DNA of 30,937 nucleotides, taken from Candidatus Peregrinibacteria bacterium CG_4_9_14_0_2_um_filter_41_14. GTDB taxonomy: Bacteria; Patescibacteriota; Gracilibacteria; UBA1369; UM-FILTER-41-14. The notes beneath the pieces were generated by a model. That model was not told the origin of the DNA. It saw only the letters and a program-made list of their open reading frames with translations, and ran no database searches. Shown in pieces: positions 8,431-16,958 of this stretch. Made by a program: the position numbers and the translations under genes. Position 1 is the first letter of the stretch. Each line of letters begins with the position of its first letter. The stretch covers positions 1-30,937 of the forward strand of contig PFRW01000065.1 in the NCBI GenBank assembly GCA_002788755.1. The letters are read 5' to 3'.

Positions 8431-8605
8431 ACATAATTCCAGCCTAGAGAAAAACGATGCCAAATATTGTAGAAGCGAAGGCATATTCTCACCTTATCCC
8501 GGCCTTTGCATGGAAAAATTTGCCGAAAAAACACAAAACAAAGAAGCGTGTAGTACAATTAGCAAATCTAGATATAAAACAGTATGCTTAGAGAGGTTTA
8601 ATTAA
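8431..8605 (+). pseudogene. Cysteine-patterned C-terminal fragment
   Basis: In a frame different from the preceding fragment, about 57 residues carry a spaced cysteine pattern: YCRSEG, PGLCMEKFAEKT, EACSTIS and KTVCLERF. This resembles the repeated Cys units (C then about ten residues then C) seen in some secreted archaeal and CPR proteins. The frame can be extended back to an ATG at 8315, but that part lies over the better-supported fragment at 7981-8430 and looks like shadow. I read this as the end of a decayed gene; a frameshifted continuation of the previous fragment is also possible. Confidence 0.4.
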
Positions 8606-8642
8606 CCATATATGCTACAATCAAAACATCTAATTTATCAGC

Positions 8643-9083
8643 ATGAAAAAAGTTCTACTATTAGTAGGCGCAATCATGCTTCTTGCAGGTTGTAGCGGTC
8701 AAAACGCTGTTATTACAAACGATACAAGTTCATACAACAGCACGACACTAAACGCTTCCTTTAATTATCCCTCAAATTGGGAGGTGAATGATAGTGGCAC
8801 AATTACAGTTGCATCACCAACAACCGAGGATGCCGGAACCCAAATCATCATCAAAATTCCCGCCGAAACTTTTAACGAATACGAAACCACAAACAAAGAA
8901 GCCCTCCAGGCAAACAATACATACACAGCTCGAGAGTACGGACAGGAATCAGCGCTATACGACCTAATTAAAGTAGACGACCACTTTGTTGGAGTTAGCG
9001 CTGAAAGATACATGACCCCGGAGCAAGAAGCAGGATTGGATATGGTGTTGGATTCATTGCATTTTGAGGATATTGTGCAGTAA
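8643..9083 (+). CDS. Predicted lipoprotein with a PsbP-like domain
   Basis: A 146-residue secreted protein with the lipobox LAGC (Cys17) after a short hydrophobic signal, so it should be lipid-anchored outside the membrane. The mature part contains FNYPSNWEV followed by alternating strands and a conserved-looking end EAGLDMVLDSLHF. This is the pattern of PsbP/MOG1-like domains common in small lipoproteins of many bacteria (the F.YP..W motif and the final ..I..S..F). The role of these domains outside photosynthesis is not known. A weak -10 (TACAAT, about 8618-8623) lies roughly 20 bases before the ATG. Confidence 0.7.
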   Translation: MKKVLLLVGAIMLLAGCSGQNAVITNDTSSYNSTTLNASFNYPSNWEVNDSGTITVASPTTEDAGTQIIIKIPAETFNEYETTNKEALQANNTYTAREYGQESALYDLIKVDDHFVGVSAERYMTPEQEAGLDMVLDSLHFEDIVQ

Positions 9084-9119
9084 CGACCACAAACACCCTA
9101 TTAAAAATATAGCTCCCCA

Positions 9120-10379
9120 ATGGACACACTCAAACAACAAATCCAAAAACTCTTAGCTGATCAAATCACACTTTTTGCACTAAAAGAACAAGATACCTAC
9201 AATAATGTCTACTATACCCAAACCCTTAATGGAGGAACATACATAGTTAAACAAGAAAGAGACACAAAAGAATTTCAGCCACACAATGATTTAGTAGTTG
9301 AGGCCGCCATAGCCCAACAACTTTATGATTTAGATCTATCTATACCTACTCCCCACGTAGTGTTTGTTTCAAAAACCCCCAAATTATATGGCTATGAATA
9401 CTTTGAGGGAGACATGTTGCAAGAAACTTGGGACACACTTACTGAATATGAAAAAATTGAAATTTGCCGTGCTCTAGGCGCATTTCATGCCGAAATCGGC
9501 AAAAAGGTTACAAAAAAAATGACCCAAACAACCAACACCAAAATCGACCTATCTCCCGATCTCTCTCCAAAAGTTTTAACAGAATACAACAACCTAATAG
9601 CCAGTACCGACGTACCTGAAAAATTAAAAACATTAGCCAAAGATGCCATAGCAATATTTAACGGGACAATAGACCAAGTCGTATTTCAATTTATTCACAA
9701 TAACTCACATCACGAAAACATCATCATTAATAACAAAAAAATATCTGGCATTATCGATTTTAGTAATTCGAAATACGGAGAAATAGCCAAAGAATTTTTC
9801 CGCTATATCCAAGATTACCCAAACCATTTTCAACATATTGTCGCCGCCTACGAACAAGCCTCAGGCAACAAACTTTCTTACACACGCCTAGTTAGTAACG
9901 CCCTTTTAAGCGACCTTGCCGATATCATGGAAAACTACCGCAAAGGAGGGGAGCCACGATTAACAGCTCAAGAATCCATCGAAAAATACCAAACACTGAT
10001 AAATAGTAGCGAAATGAAAAAGACCAAACCCGCAATCCTCGTTCAATTTACTGCCAACCTTTTTGCAGGCAGCATAGTGGCATTTATCGGAATATGGCTA
10101 CAAATGATAGCCTTTGGGCTTGCACCACCACTGTACTCCTTCGCCTTAAACTTTATTGCAATCATCATCGCAATGTTAACATCAGAAGCAATATCAAGAA
10201 CCAACAAACCCAAACTCTACTTAATCAACATATACTTATTCCTCACTCTTCCCATCATCTTTTGCCTAATTACCAGCTTTGAAGATTCAATAGTCGCAGT
10301 AATTATCAGCTTAATTGCAATTCTATATACAATTTTCCCGGCAATAGTCGTAACAAGTATATTTAATTGGCGACAGTAG
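9120..10379 (+). CDS. APH-like kinase domain fused to a four-helix membrane domain
   Basis: Residues 25-290 show the aminoglycoside-phosphotransferase fold: nucleotide-binding Lys in YIVK (K44), helix-C Glu (E61), hinge YEYFEG (93-97), and the metal-binding GIIDFSNS (D213). The catalytic loop, normally HGDxxxxN, reads HNNSHHEN (193-200), so the catalytic Asp is Asn195. The metal Asn (N200) is kept. It may be a pseudokinase or bind ligand only. Residues 305-415 form about four hydrophobic segments with little loop, an unusual membrane tail for this family, placing the kinase domain on the inner face. Natural substrates of the wider family include sugars, choline and antibiotics; none can be named here. 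It follows the lipoprotein gene by 36 bases. Confidence 0.75.
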   Translation: MDTLKQQIQKLLADQITLFALKEQDTYNNVYYTQTLNGGTYIVKQERDTKEFQPHNDLVVEAAIAQQLYDLDLSIPTPHVVFVSKTPKLYGYEYFEGDMLQETWDTLTEYEKIEICRALGAFHAEIGKKVTKKMTQTTNTKIDLSPDLSPKVLTEYNNLIASTDVPEKLKTLAKDAIAIFNGTIDQVVFQFIHNNSHHENIIINNKKISGIIDFSNSKYGEIAKEFFRYIQDYPNHFQHIVAAYEQASGNKLSYTRLVSNALLSDLADIMENYRKGGEPRLTAQESIEKYQTLINSSEMKKTKPAILVQFTANLFAGSIVAFIGIWLQMIAFGLAPPLYSFALNFIAIIIAMLTSEAISRTNKPKLYLINIYLFLTLPIIFCLITSFEDSIVAVIISLIAILYTIFPAIVVTSIFNWRQ

Positions 10380-10427
10380 GTTTAAGATATAAAATGAGTG
10401 CAACCTATCAACATTTACTCAGCACCA

Positions 10428-10689
10428 ATGAAAATCCGTCCAGCTAAAGAAGAAGATTACCCCCAAATAGCCTCCATTCGTGAAGACACAATTTGCTATA
10501 TAAACTCCAAAGACTATCCAGCAGACATTATTATCGACTGGATAGCTAAAAACAATCACTATCAAATCAAGCATCACGGCAAAACCTTTTTATGAAAAAC
10601 AAGGTTACACTGCAATTAAAAAAAGTATGGATGAGGATATAGAAATCTACTTAATGGAAAAGAGACCAATTAACTCCCTCTTGCAATAA
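10428..10689 (+). pseudogene. GNAT acetyltransferase pseudogene with internal deletion
   Basis: From ATG 10428 the sequence encodes a typical GNAT N-terminus (MKIRPAKEEDYPQIASIRED). About 45 residues later it reaches a stop at 10593-10595. In the next frame the typical GNAT C-terminal strand-helix follows: ITAKPFYEKQGYTAIKKS, then EIYLMEKRP, ending at TAA 10687-10689. The middle of the domain, including the acetyl-CoA loop Q/RxxGxG/A, is absent. An internal deletion of roughly 60-80 codons with a frameshift explains this. The surviving N-terminal frame also has a GTG at 10398. Confidence 0.8.
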
Positions 10690-10774
10690 CCACCTTTAGT
10701 GTTCTGCCAGACGAGTTTTGACGATACTAAAGCCAATACAGACAGAAATATCCAACATTGATCTCGCGGTTTTT

Positions 10775-10790
10775 TTCGTATATATTGGGG
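10775..10790 (+). promoter_or_regulatory. Candidate upstream NrdR box
   Basis: A 16-base match to the NrdR operator (consensus about aCaCwAtATaTwGtgt), strongest in the core TATATATTG; its left arm is poor. It starts exactly 32 bp before the better box at 10807, matching the usual three-helical-turn spacing of paired NrdR sites. Confidence 0.45.
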
Positions 10791-10795
10791 CTACA

Positions 10796-10831
10796 TCCGT
10801 TCTCAGACACAACATATAGTATATGAACGGA
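10796..10831. repeat. 7-bp inverted repeat around the NrdR box
   Basis: TCCGTTC (10796-10802) and GAACGGA (10825-10831) are perfect complements separated by 22 bases that contain the downstream NrdR-like box. It may be part of the operator or a hairpin in the leader. Confidence 0.35.
10807..10822 (+). promoter_or_regulatory. Candidate downstream NrdR box ACACAACATATAGTAT
   Basis: Fits the NrdR consensus at about 14 of 16 positions. It lies 61 bases upstream of the nrdJ start, consistent with repression of ribonucleotide reductase by NrdR. It overlaps a possible -10 (TATAGT, 10815-10820). nrdR itself is not in the window. Confidence 0.55.
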
Positions 10832-10883
10832 ACAAATTATTCAATGCGTCAAATCTATGACGTAGTTTAACATCTTCTTAATT

Positions 10884-13800
10884 ATGAACCCTGCAAGCAC
10901 CTCCACACAACCAGTCCGAACAGGCCTAAAAATTAACCGACTGTTTACAAAGCCGGCAGAACACCCACTAGAAAATGTGGAATATGCCAGTCGTGACTGC
11001 ATCATCAGCAACCCAAACGGCGAAAGCATCTTTGAAATGAAAGACTGCAAAATTCCCAAAGACTGGTCCCAAGTTGCCTCCGACATCATGATCTCCAAAT
11101 ATTTCCGCAAAGCCGGCATCCCTCTTTATGACGAAGAAGGCAACACCATTAAAGACGCAAATGGCAAAGTGGTAACCGGGCCGGAACGCAGCGCCAAACA
11201 AGTTGTAAAAAGGCTTGCCGGCTGCTGGCGACACTGGGGCGAACAATACAACTATTTTAACAGCGAAACCGACGCCGAAAACTTTGAGGCCGAGCTTCAA
11301 TACATGCTCATTCACCAAATGGCGGCACCAAACTCTCCGCAATGGTTTAACACCGGCTTAAACTGGGCATACGGCATTACCGGCCCATCACAAGGTCATT
11401 ACTATATAGATGGTAACACCGGCGAACTCAAAAAAAGTGAAGACGCCTACACTCACCCTCAACCACACGCCTGCTTTATTCAAGCAGTAAGCGACGACCT
11501 TGTTAACGAAGGTGGCATTATGGACCTTTGGACTCGCGAAGCTCGTCTGTTTAAATATGGGTCTGGAACCGGTAGTAACTTTTCAAAAATTAGAGGCGAA
11601 GGCGAACCCCTAAGTGGTGGTGGTTTTTCCTCAGGCTTAATGTCTTTCCTAAAAATAGGGGACAGTGCCGCCGGCGCTATTAAATCCGGTGGAACCACCC
11701 GTCGTGCCGCCAAAATGGTTTGCCTAGACATCAATCATCCGGATGTTGAAATTTTCATCAACTGGAAAAAGAACGAAGAGAAAAAAGTAGCAGCCCTAAT
11801 TGCCGCCGGCTACGACAGCGACTTTAACGGCGAAGCATACAAAACCGTCTCCGGTCAAAACTCCAACAATTCCATCCGTGTGACACACGAGTTTATGGAC
11901 GCCGTAATTAACGACAGCGACTGGCACCTAACCCGCCGAATTGACGGCTCTGTACACAAAACCCTAAAAGCCCGCGACCTATGGGACCAAATTGCCGACG
12001 CCGCCTGGTCTTGCGCCGACCCTGGCATGCAATTAGACAGCACCATTAACGAATGGCACACCTGCCCTGCCTCCGGCCGCATTAACGCCAGCAACCCATG
12101 CAGCGAATACATGTTTTTAGACGATACCGCCTGCAATCTGGCCTCCCTAAATTTGATCCACTTTTTTGATCAAGAAAAATGCACATTCGATATTCCTGCC
12201 CTAAAGCATGCCATCCATTTATGGACAATCGTCTTAGAAATCAGTGTATTAATGGCTCAATTCCCTAGTAAAGAAATTGCTCAACTATCATACGACTTCC
12301 GCACCCTAGGCTTAGGATATGCCAACCTTGGTACCGTCCTTATGCTTTCCGGAATTGCCTACGACTCTGACGAAGCCCGCGCCATTGCCGGCTCAATCTC
12401 TGCCATTTTAACTGGCCAGTCATATGCAACTAGCGCCGAAATGGCTTCCGCTTTAGGCACTTTCTCTCAATACGAACAAAATAAAGATCACATGCTCCGT
12501 GTTATTCGCAATCACCGTCGCGCCAGCTATTTTGCCGCCCCTTCCGAGTACGAAGGGCTCAAAATTACCCCCCAAGGCATCAACCCTCAACACTGTGCCG
12601 AATACCTAGTTAAAGCCGCCCGTGACAGTTGGGATGAAGCTCTAAGCCTTGGCGAACAGTACGGCTACCGCAACGCTCAAACAACCGTAATTGCCCCAAC
12701 CGGCACCATCGGCCTCCTTATGGACTGTGACACAACCGGTGTAGAACCCGACTTTGCCCTCGTAAAATTCAAAAAACTTGCCGGCGGCGGTCACTTCAAA
12801 ATCATCAATCAATCTGTAGAACCAGCCCTAACAAACCTAGGCTACGACGACCAAGAACGCCGCGACATTATGGAATACATTTTAGGCCGCATGTCACTGG
12901 AAACATCCCCAAACATCAACCGCAAAAGCCTTCTCGAAAAAGGCCTAACCGATGATCAAATCAGCAAAATCGAAAAACACCTACCAAAAGTTTTCCACAT
13001 CCAAGACGCCTTTAAACCATGGATAGTCGGCGAAGCCGACCTTTCCCGCCTAGGCTACACCCCCGAACAGCAAAAAGCCCCTCACTTTAATCTCCTTAAA
13101 GAACTTGGCTTTACCAGCGCCGAAATTAAAGAAGCAAACTACGTAATTTGTGGACACATGACCATCGAAGGCGCGCCACACTTTAAAGACAAAGACCTAT
13201 CTGTATTTGACTGCGCCAACAAATGTGGCGACCTCGGTACACGCTACATTCACCATATGGGGCACATTAAAATGATGGCCGCCGCCCAATCCTTTATAAG
13301 TGGCGCAATCAGCAAAACCATCAACATGCCCAACCACAGTAATCACGACGACATTAAAGAAGCATACTACGAAAGTTGGAAACTAGGTGTTAAAGCCATG
13401 GCCCTATACCGAGACGGCTGCAAATTATCTCAACCCCTCAACACTTCCAACTCCGCCAACGACGAAACCGACGACACCAGCAAAACCGAACTACAAGCAC
13501 TTCTTAAAAAAGTCGAAAACAGTCTCTTCCGTGGTCAAAAACGCCACTTATCCGCAAAACGCAAAGGCTTAACAATTGAATCACGCATTGGCGGCCAAAA
13601 AGTTCACCTCCGCACCGGTGAATATGACGACGGCACACTTGGCGAAATCTTTATCGACATGTTTAAAGAAGGAGCTTCATACCGCAGCCTCCTAAACTCA
13701 CTTGCCGTTTCTATATCCATTGGACTTCAATACGGCGTCCCCCTCGAAAAATACGTCGAAAAATTCACCTTCACCCGCTTTGATCCAGCCGGCATGACCG

Positions 13801-14144
13801 ACCATCCCAACATTAAAAATGCCACCTCAATTCTCGACTTTATCTTCCGTGTGCTCGGTATGGAATATTTGGGCCGCACCGACTTTGTCCACATCCCACC
13901 AACAGAAACACAAATCCAAAACCAAGCAAAAGTAACACCAAAACCGGAAGAAAAGCCAGCAGAAAGCATTACCCAAATTCAAAAAGCAATGCTTGCCGAA
14001 CAAGAACACGGCGATGCCAACGACTCCCTTTTAAAAACCATGATGGGCGATGCCCCAGCCTGTAGTGTATGTGGCCACATTACCGTTCGTAACGCCTCAT
14101 GTTACAAATGTCTAAACTGTGGTAACTCCGAAGGCTGCAGCTAA
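10884..14144 (+). CDS. nrdJ: Class II (adenosylcobalamin-dependent) ribonucleotide reductase
   Basis: Makes deoxyribonucleotides using a B12-generated radical, without oxygen. The 1086-residue protein has the redox Cys in HACFIQ (C197), the substrate loop KYGSGTGSNFSKIRGEGEPLSGGG (225-247 region), the radical motif NPCSEY (C406, E408), the partner Cys in DDTACNLASLNL (C417) and the phosphate-binding PTGTIG (605-610). The C-terminus has a Cys-rich tail with two CxxC pairs and a terminal GCS, as in TM0147-type enzymes, where it re-reduces the active site. No N-terminal ATP-cone is evident. The start at ATG 10884 has no Shine-Dalgarno. Two candidate NrdR boxes lie upstream. No cobalamin riboswitch or B12 synthesis gene is seen, so cofactor is probably imported. 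Confidence 0.97.
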   Translation: MNPASTSTQPVRTGLKINRLFTKPAEHPLENVEYASRDCIISNPNGESIFEMKDCKIPKDWSQVASDIMISKYFRKAGIPLYDEEGNTIKDANGKVVTGPERSAKQVVKRLAGCWRHWGEQYNYFNSETDAENFEAELQYMLIHQMAAPNSPQWFNTGLNWAYGITGPSQGHYYIDGNTGELKKSEDAYTHPQPHACFIQAVSDDLVNEGGIMDLWTREARLFKYGSGTGSNFSKIRGEGEPLSGGGFSSGLMSFLKIGDSAAGAIKSGGTTRRAAKMVCLDINHPDVEIFINWKKNEEKKVAALIAAGYDSDFNGEAYKTVSGQNSNNSIRVTHEFMDAVINDSDWHLTRRIDGSVHKTLKARDLWDQIADAAWSCADPGMQLDSTINEWHTCPASGRINASNPCSEYMFLDDTACNLASLNLIHFFDQEKCTFDIPALKHAIHLWTIVLEISVLMAQFPSKEIAQLSYDFRTLGLGYANLGTVLMLSGIAYDSDEARAIAGSISAILTGQSYATSAEMASALGTFSQYEQNKDHMLRVIRNHRRASYFAAPSEYEGLKITPQGINPQHCAEYLVKAARDSWDEALSLGEQYGYRNAQTTVIAPTGTIGLLMDCDTTGVEPDFALVKFKKLAGGGHFKIINQSVEPALTNLGYDDQERRDIMEYILGRMSLETSPNINRKSLLEKGLTDDQISKIEKHLPKVFHIQDAFKPWIVGEADLSRLGYTPEQQKAPHFNLLKELGFTSAEIKEANYVICGHMTIEGAPHFKDKDLSVFDCANKCGDLGTRYIHHMGHIKMMAAAQSFISGAISKTINMPNHSNHDDIKEAYYESWKLGVKAMALYRDGCKLSQPLNTSNSANDETDDTSKTELQALLKKVENSLFRGQKRHLSAKRKGLTIESRIGGQKVHLRTGEYDDGTLGEIFIDMFKEGASYRSLLNSLAVSISIGLQYGVPLEKYVEKFTFTRFDPAGMTDHPNIKNATSILDFIFRVLGMEYLGRTDFVHIPPTETQIQNQAKVTPKPEEKPAESITQIQKAMLAEQEHGDANDSLLKTMMGDAPACSVCGHITVRNASCYKCLNCGNSEGCS

Positions 14145-14176
14145 ACCAAAACAAAAGGAGGGGTTTTCTTTTAGCT
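14139..14176. terminator. Imperfect hairpin between convergent nrdJ and yibE/F-like genes
   Basis: AGCTAAA with A-runs on the left and TTTTCTTTTAGCT on the right can pair imperfectly around a GGAGGGG loop. The gap between the two convergent stop codons is about 33 bases, so a shared bidirectional terminator here is plausible; the stem is AT-rich and weak. Confidence 0.35.
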
Positions 14177-14177
14177 T

Positions 14178-15308
14178 TTAATGATTGCAGCCAACATGAT
14201 CACCAACCGGCAATTTCTTAAACACTTCGGTTTTAGCCAAATAACAAGCAATATAGTTTGTGACAGGAATACTAAAGACAATGCCAATACTACCAACCAA
14301 CATCCGCACAATCTCAGTTGTTACTACTTCATATTGAATAAAAAAATCAAACCCGACATTTCCTTGATACAGTAAAAGTAACAACGGCAAACTCACACCA
14401 ATATAAGCCAACGCTAACGTATTAACAGTAGAAGCAATATGATCCCGCCCCACATTTAAAGCCCGCAAAAATAACTGCTTAAAGGTAAATTTAGGATTAG
14501 CTTCGTTTAACTCAAAAACAATTGCAGACTGCGAAACCGTAACGTCATCCAAAACACCCAACGTACCTAAAATCATTGCTCCAATCATCAAGCCTCTAAA
14601 ATCAAAATTAATCCCATCTAAATACAAAAAACGAACTTCTTCATCTACAAATCCGCTTAAATGAGCCCAATGTGCAAAAATATAAGCTAAAATTAATACA
14701 ACTACCAAAGTCATCAAAGTACCAAACAAAGCCGCCATGGTTTTGCGATTAAATCCATGAGCAAACGGCAACGCAATTACCATAATAATCGTTCCATACA
14801 ATAAGCTTAACAAAAGGGGACTACCACCCGCCAAAACCTGAGGAATGTACATAAACACAATCAACAAAATACTGGCGATTAAGCCAATAAATGATCGCAA
14901 CCCAGGCCAGCCGGACACAACCAAAACTAAAACCAAAAAGATTCCAAACAACACAACTAGCGGCAAAGTACGCACAACCTCTTGTACTACCACCTGCCCG
15001 GTACTTAAATAAGACGTCAAATCCACCAAAACTTTATCACCCTGGCCTAACAATGAACTTGGCCCTAAACTACTAATTGCCCCATACTCCACATTTTCAA
15101 CTATTGTCCCGGCATATTCACCATTTAAAATTTTCAAATTAAAAACTTGCACTGCCTGCTCATTTTCGCCCAACGTTTCAAAATTGGGACTGGATATAAC
15201 ATTAACAATTTCCGCCTTGGCCGAATTTACCTCCAAAGCAAAAGCCATATTCCCAAAGACTAACCCCGCTACTACAAAAGAGAGCACTATACTTTTTATC
15301 AATTTCAT
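14178..15308 (-). CDS. YibE/F-family membrane protein
   Basis: A membrane protein of 376 residues with an N-terminal signal-like hydrophobic segment. An extracytoplasmic beta-rich domain (about residues 25-105, with GQGDKVLVDL) follows, then roughly seven membrane helices. The LGVLDDVTVSQ motif between helices, the family hallmark, and a following amphipathic stretch are present. YibE/F proteins are thought to be transporters, but their substrate has not been established. I choose the ATG at 15308 (MKLIKSIVLSF) over a TTG two codons upstream because it gives a normal signal sequence. TATATT lies a few bases before this ATG. The gene converges with nrdJ and diverges from bolA. Confidence 0.88.
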   Translation of the reverse strand: MKLIKSIVLSFVVAGLVFGNMAFALEVNSAKAEIVNVISSPNFETLGENEQAVQVFNLKILNGEYAGTIVENVEYGAISSLGPSSLLGQGDKVLVDLTSYLSTGQVVVQEVVRTLPLVVLFGIFLVLVLVVSGWPGLRSFIGLIASILLIVFMYIPQVLAGGSPLLLSLLYGTIIMVIALPFAHGFNRKTMAALFGTLMTLVVVLILAYIFAHWAHLSGFVDEEVRFLYLDGINFDFRGLMIGAMILGTLGVLDDVTVSQSAIVFELNEANPKFTFKQLFLRALNVGRDHIASTVNTLALAYIGVSLPLLLLLYQGNVGFDFFIQYEVVTTEIVRMLVGSIGIVFSIPVTNYIACYLAKTEVFKKLPVGDHVGCNH

Positions 15309-15398
15309 AAGCAATATAATAGTAAAATAACTTAGTGCATTCTAACCTTAAACCTTTTTACTTACAAATTTATAAAATTCTGCTATATTGCGGACGAG

Positions 15399-15404
15399 TA
15401 TAAT
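15399..15404 (+). promoter_or_regulatory. Candidate -10 box TATAAT for bolA
   Basis: Exact TATAAT ten bases before the ATG at 15415; transcription would start about three to four bases before the start codon, giving a nearly leaderless messenger. No clear TTGACA is seen 17 bases upstream. Confidence 0.5.
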
Positions 15405-15414
15405 TAAACTACAA

Positions 15415-15657
15415 ATGAGCAAAATAACAACCATAGCGAAAATATTGGAAGATCGCTTCCCTAAGCCAAGCAAAATTGTCATTAAAGATGTCAATAACGA
15501 CGAAAAACATTTCGACATCTCTATAGAATCAGCTCTATTTAAAGGGAAAAGCCTGGTCGAACAACATCAGTTTGTGTACGAACCACTAAAAACCCTTATC
15601 GATACCAATGATATCCACGCCCTTCAAATTAAAACTCATACCTTAGATGAACAATAA
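15415..15657 (+). CDS. BolA-family protein
   Basis: An 80-residue BolA domain. KHFDISIESALFKGKSLVEQ (31-50) and the following HQFVYEPLK, then the closing IHALQIKT (68-74), are the family core, with conserved histidines H51 and H69. BolA proteins pair with monothiol glutaredoxins and help handle iron-sulfur clusters or sense redox state. No glutaredoxin gene is in the window. The true start is taken as ATG 15415; an upstream in-frame TTG (15388) would add residues that precede the family core and overlap the TATAAT box. It is followed 11 bases later by the methylase gene, probably in one transcript. Confidence 0.88.
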   Translation: MSKITTIAKILEDRFPKPSKIVIKDVNNDEKHFDISIESALFKGKSLVEQHQFVYEPLKTLIDTNDIHALQIKTHTLDEQ

Positions 15658-15668
15658 ACTAGAACAAT

Positions 15669-16880
15669 ATGCAACCAAATAACCTTCTCGTAAAAGTCAG
15701 CCGCCAACCGGAGCTTACCGTAGCCGAACTTTCCGCTACCCTTAACGATATTGAATACATCAAACTAACAAGCGACTACTTACAAATTCAAACCGATCAA
15801 CAATTAGACCAAGCCTTTATTAATCGCCTCGGCTCTACTCCCAAAATCTACAAAATCATCACAGAGCTAACCGAAGCCGATTTAGACAGCCTCGAGACTC
15901 ACATTGCCTCCCAAATTGGCAGCTTTGCTCTAAACTGGGAAACGAACAAGAATTTTGAACAGCAATTCAAAAAAGACACTCTATCTAGACTAAAAAAGGC
16001 TCTCAAGCTAACCGCCACCAGCAAAGTCCGCTATTTAAACAAAGGCGTGACCAACGTTAAAGACGCCTACCTACTAGACCAAGGCTTCACCCACCACAAA
16101 GTAACTGAATTCACCATTTTATCTTGGGAAGACAACTACCTATTACTTCAAGCCGTCGCCATTCAAGACATCAACAGCTATAGCTTCCGCGATTTTGAAA
16201 AACCCACCCGCGACATGAACCGCGGCATGTTCCCACCTAAACTGGCCCAAATTTTAATTAATATCGCCACCAGCAACATCGAAAAACCTGTAATCTACGA
16301 CCCATTTTGCGGAATTGGTACCGTAGCGATAGAAGCCAGCCTCCAACAAATCCCAAGCTTTAACAGCGACATCTCCGGCCAAGCCATAATCGACACCCAC
16401 ACCAACATGGCATGGATCAACCAAAAATTCGCCAACAGCAGCACTAATTGGAAAGCCATCGAAGCCGACGCCACCCGCCTCGAAAACGTCGACCTACCAT
16501 GGGACGAAATTACCAGCATCGTCACCGAAGGCTTTTTAGGACCAATCATCAACAAATCCAAATCAAAACATTCCCCCCACGACCACTTCCGCCAACTCGA
16601 AAAACTATACTTAGAATTTTTAGAAAGCCTCGCCACCAAAATTAAAAAGGGCACTAAAGTAGTATTCTGCCTACCTGTCCACCACACAACCGAAACAAAT
16701 CTCCATTTTTGCAAAAAAATAGTTGAAAACCTCCAAAACCTTGGCTATAGTAAACTAGCCTTCTTCCCCGACACAGTTAAGGAAGTCCTAGGTCTAAAAC
16801 TTACAGAGCGAGACACCATGGTCTACATCCGCTCTAACCAATACGTCGGCCGCGAAATCGTCCTGGCCCAAAAATACTAA
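15669..16880 (+). CDS. TRM11-like RNA methyltransferase
   Basis: A 403-residue protein with an N-terminal RNA-binding-type region (about 1-170) and a Rossmann methyltransferase domain. The SAM-binding motif is YDPFCGIGTVAIEAS (210-224), preceded by the family's RDMNRGMFPPKLAQILI (181-197). Trm11-type enzymes methylate guanosine in tRNA (m2G10 in archaea and eukaryotes). The position that usually holds the catalytic D/NPPY here reads TEGFLGP (286-292), so substrate or mechanism may differ. It is transcribed with bolA, and the tRNA-Asn gene begins four bases after the stop. Confidence 0.78.
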   Translation: MQPNNLLVKVSRQPELTVAELSATLNDIEYIKLTSDYLQIQTDQQLDQAFINRLGSTPKIYKIITELTEADLDSLETHIASQIGSFALNWETNKNFEQQFKKDTLSRLKKALKLTATSKVRYLNKGVTNVKDAYLLDQGFTHHKVTEFTILSWEDNYLLLQAVAIQDINSYSFRDFEKPTRDMNRGMFPPKLAQILINIATSNIEKPVIYDPFCGIGTVAIEASLQQIPSFNSDISGQAIIDTHTNMAWINQKFANSSTNWKAIEADATRLENVDLPWDEITSIVTEGFLGPIINKSKSKHSPHDHFRQLEKLYLEFLESLATKIKKGTKVVFCLPVHHTTETNLHFCKKIVENLQNLGYSKLAFFPDTVKEVLGLKLTERDTMVYIRSNQYVGREIVLAQKY

Positions 16881-16883
16881 TAT

Positions 16884-16958
16884 TCCTCGATAGCTCAGTG
16901 GTAGAGCAACCGGCTGTTAACCGGTAGGTCGTTGGTTCGAATCCAACTCGAGGAGCCA
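16884..16958 (+). tRNA. tRNA-Asn (GTT)
   Basis: A full cloverleaf: acceptor TCCTCGA/TCGAGGA, D-arm with AGCTCAGTGGTAGAGCA, anticodon stem ACCGG/CCGGT with loop CTGTTAA (anticodon GTT, Asn), T-arm GTTGG-TTCGAAT-CCAAC, discriminator G and encoded CCA. It lies four bases after the methylase gene. A 13-base palindrome (CCATTTTAAATGG, 16956-16968) begins at the CCA end, and a decayed foreign-looking locus follows. Confidence 0.97.

Noticed and set aside
10690..10883. Possible cobalamin riboswitch upstream of the B12-dependent reductase
   Set aside because: The gap is only about 194 bases and lacks a B12-box-like conserved core; NrdR-like sites explain the region better.
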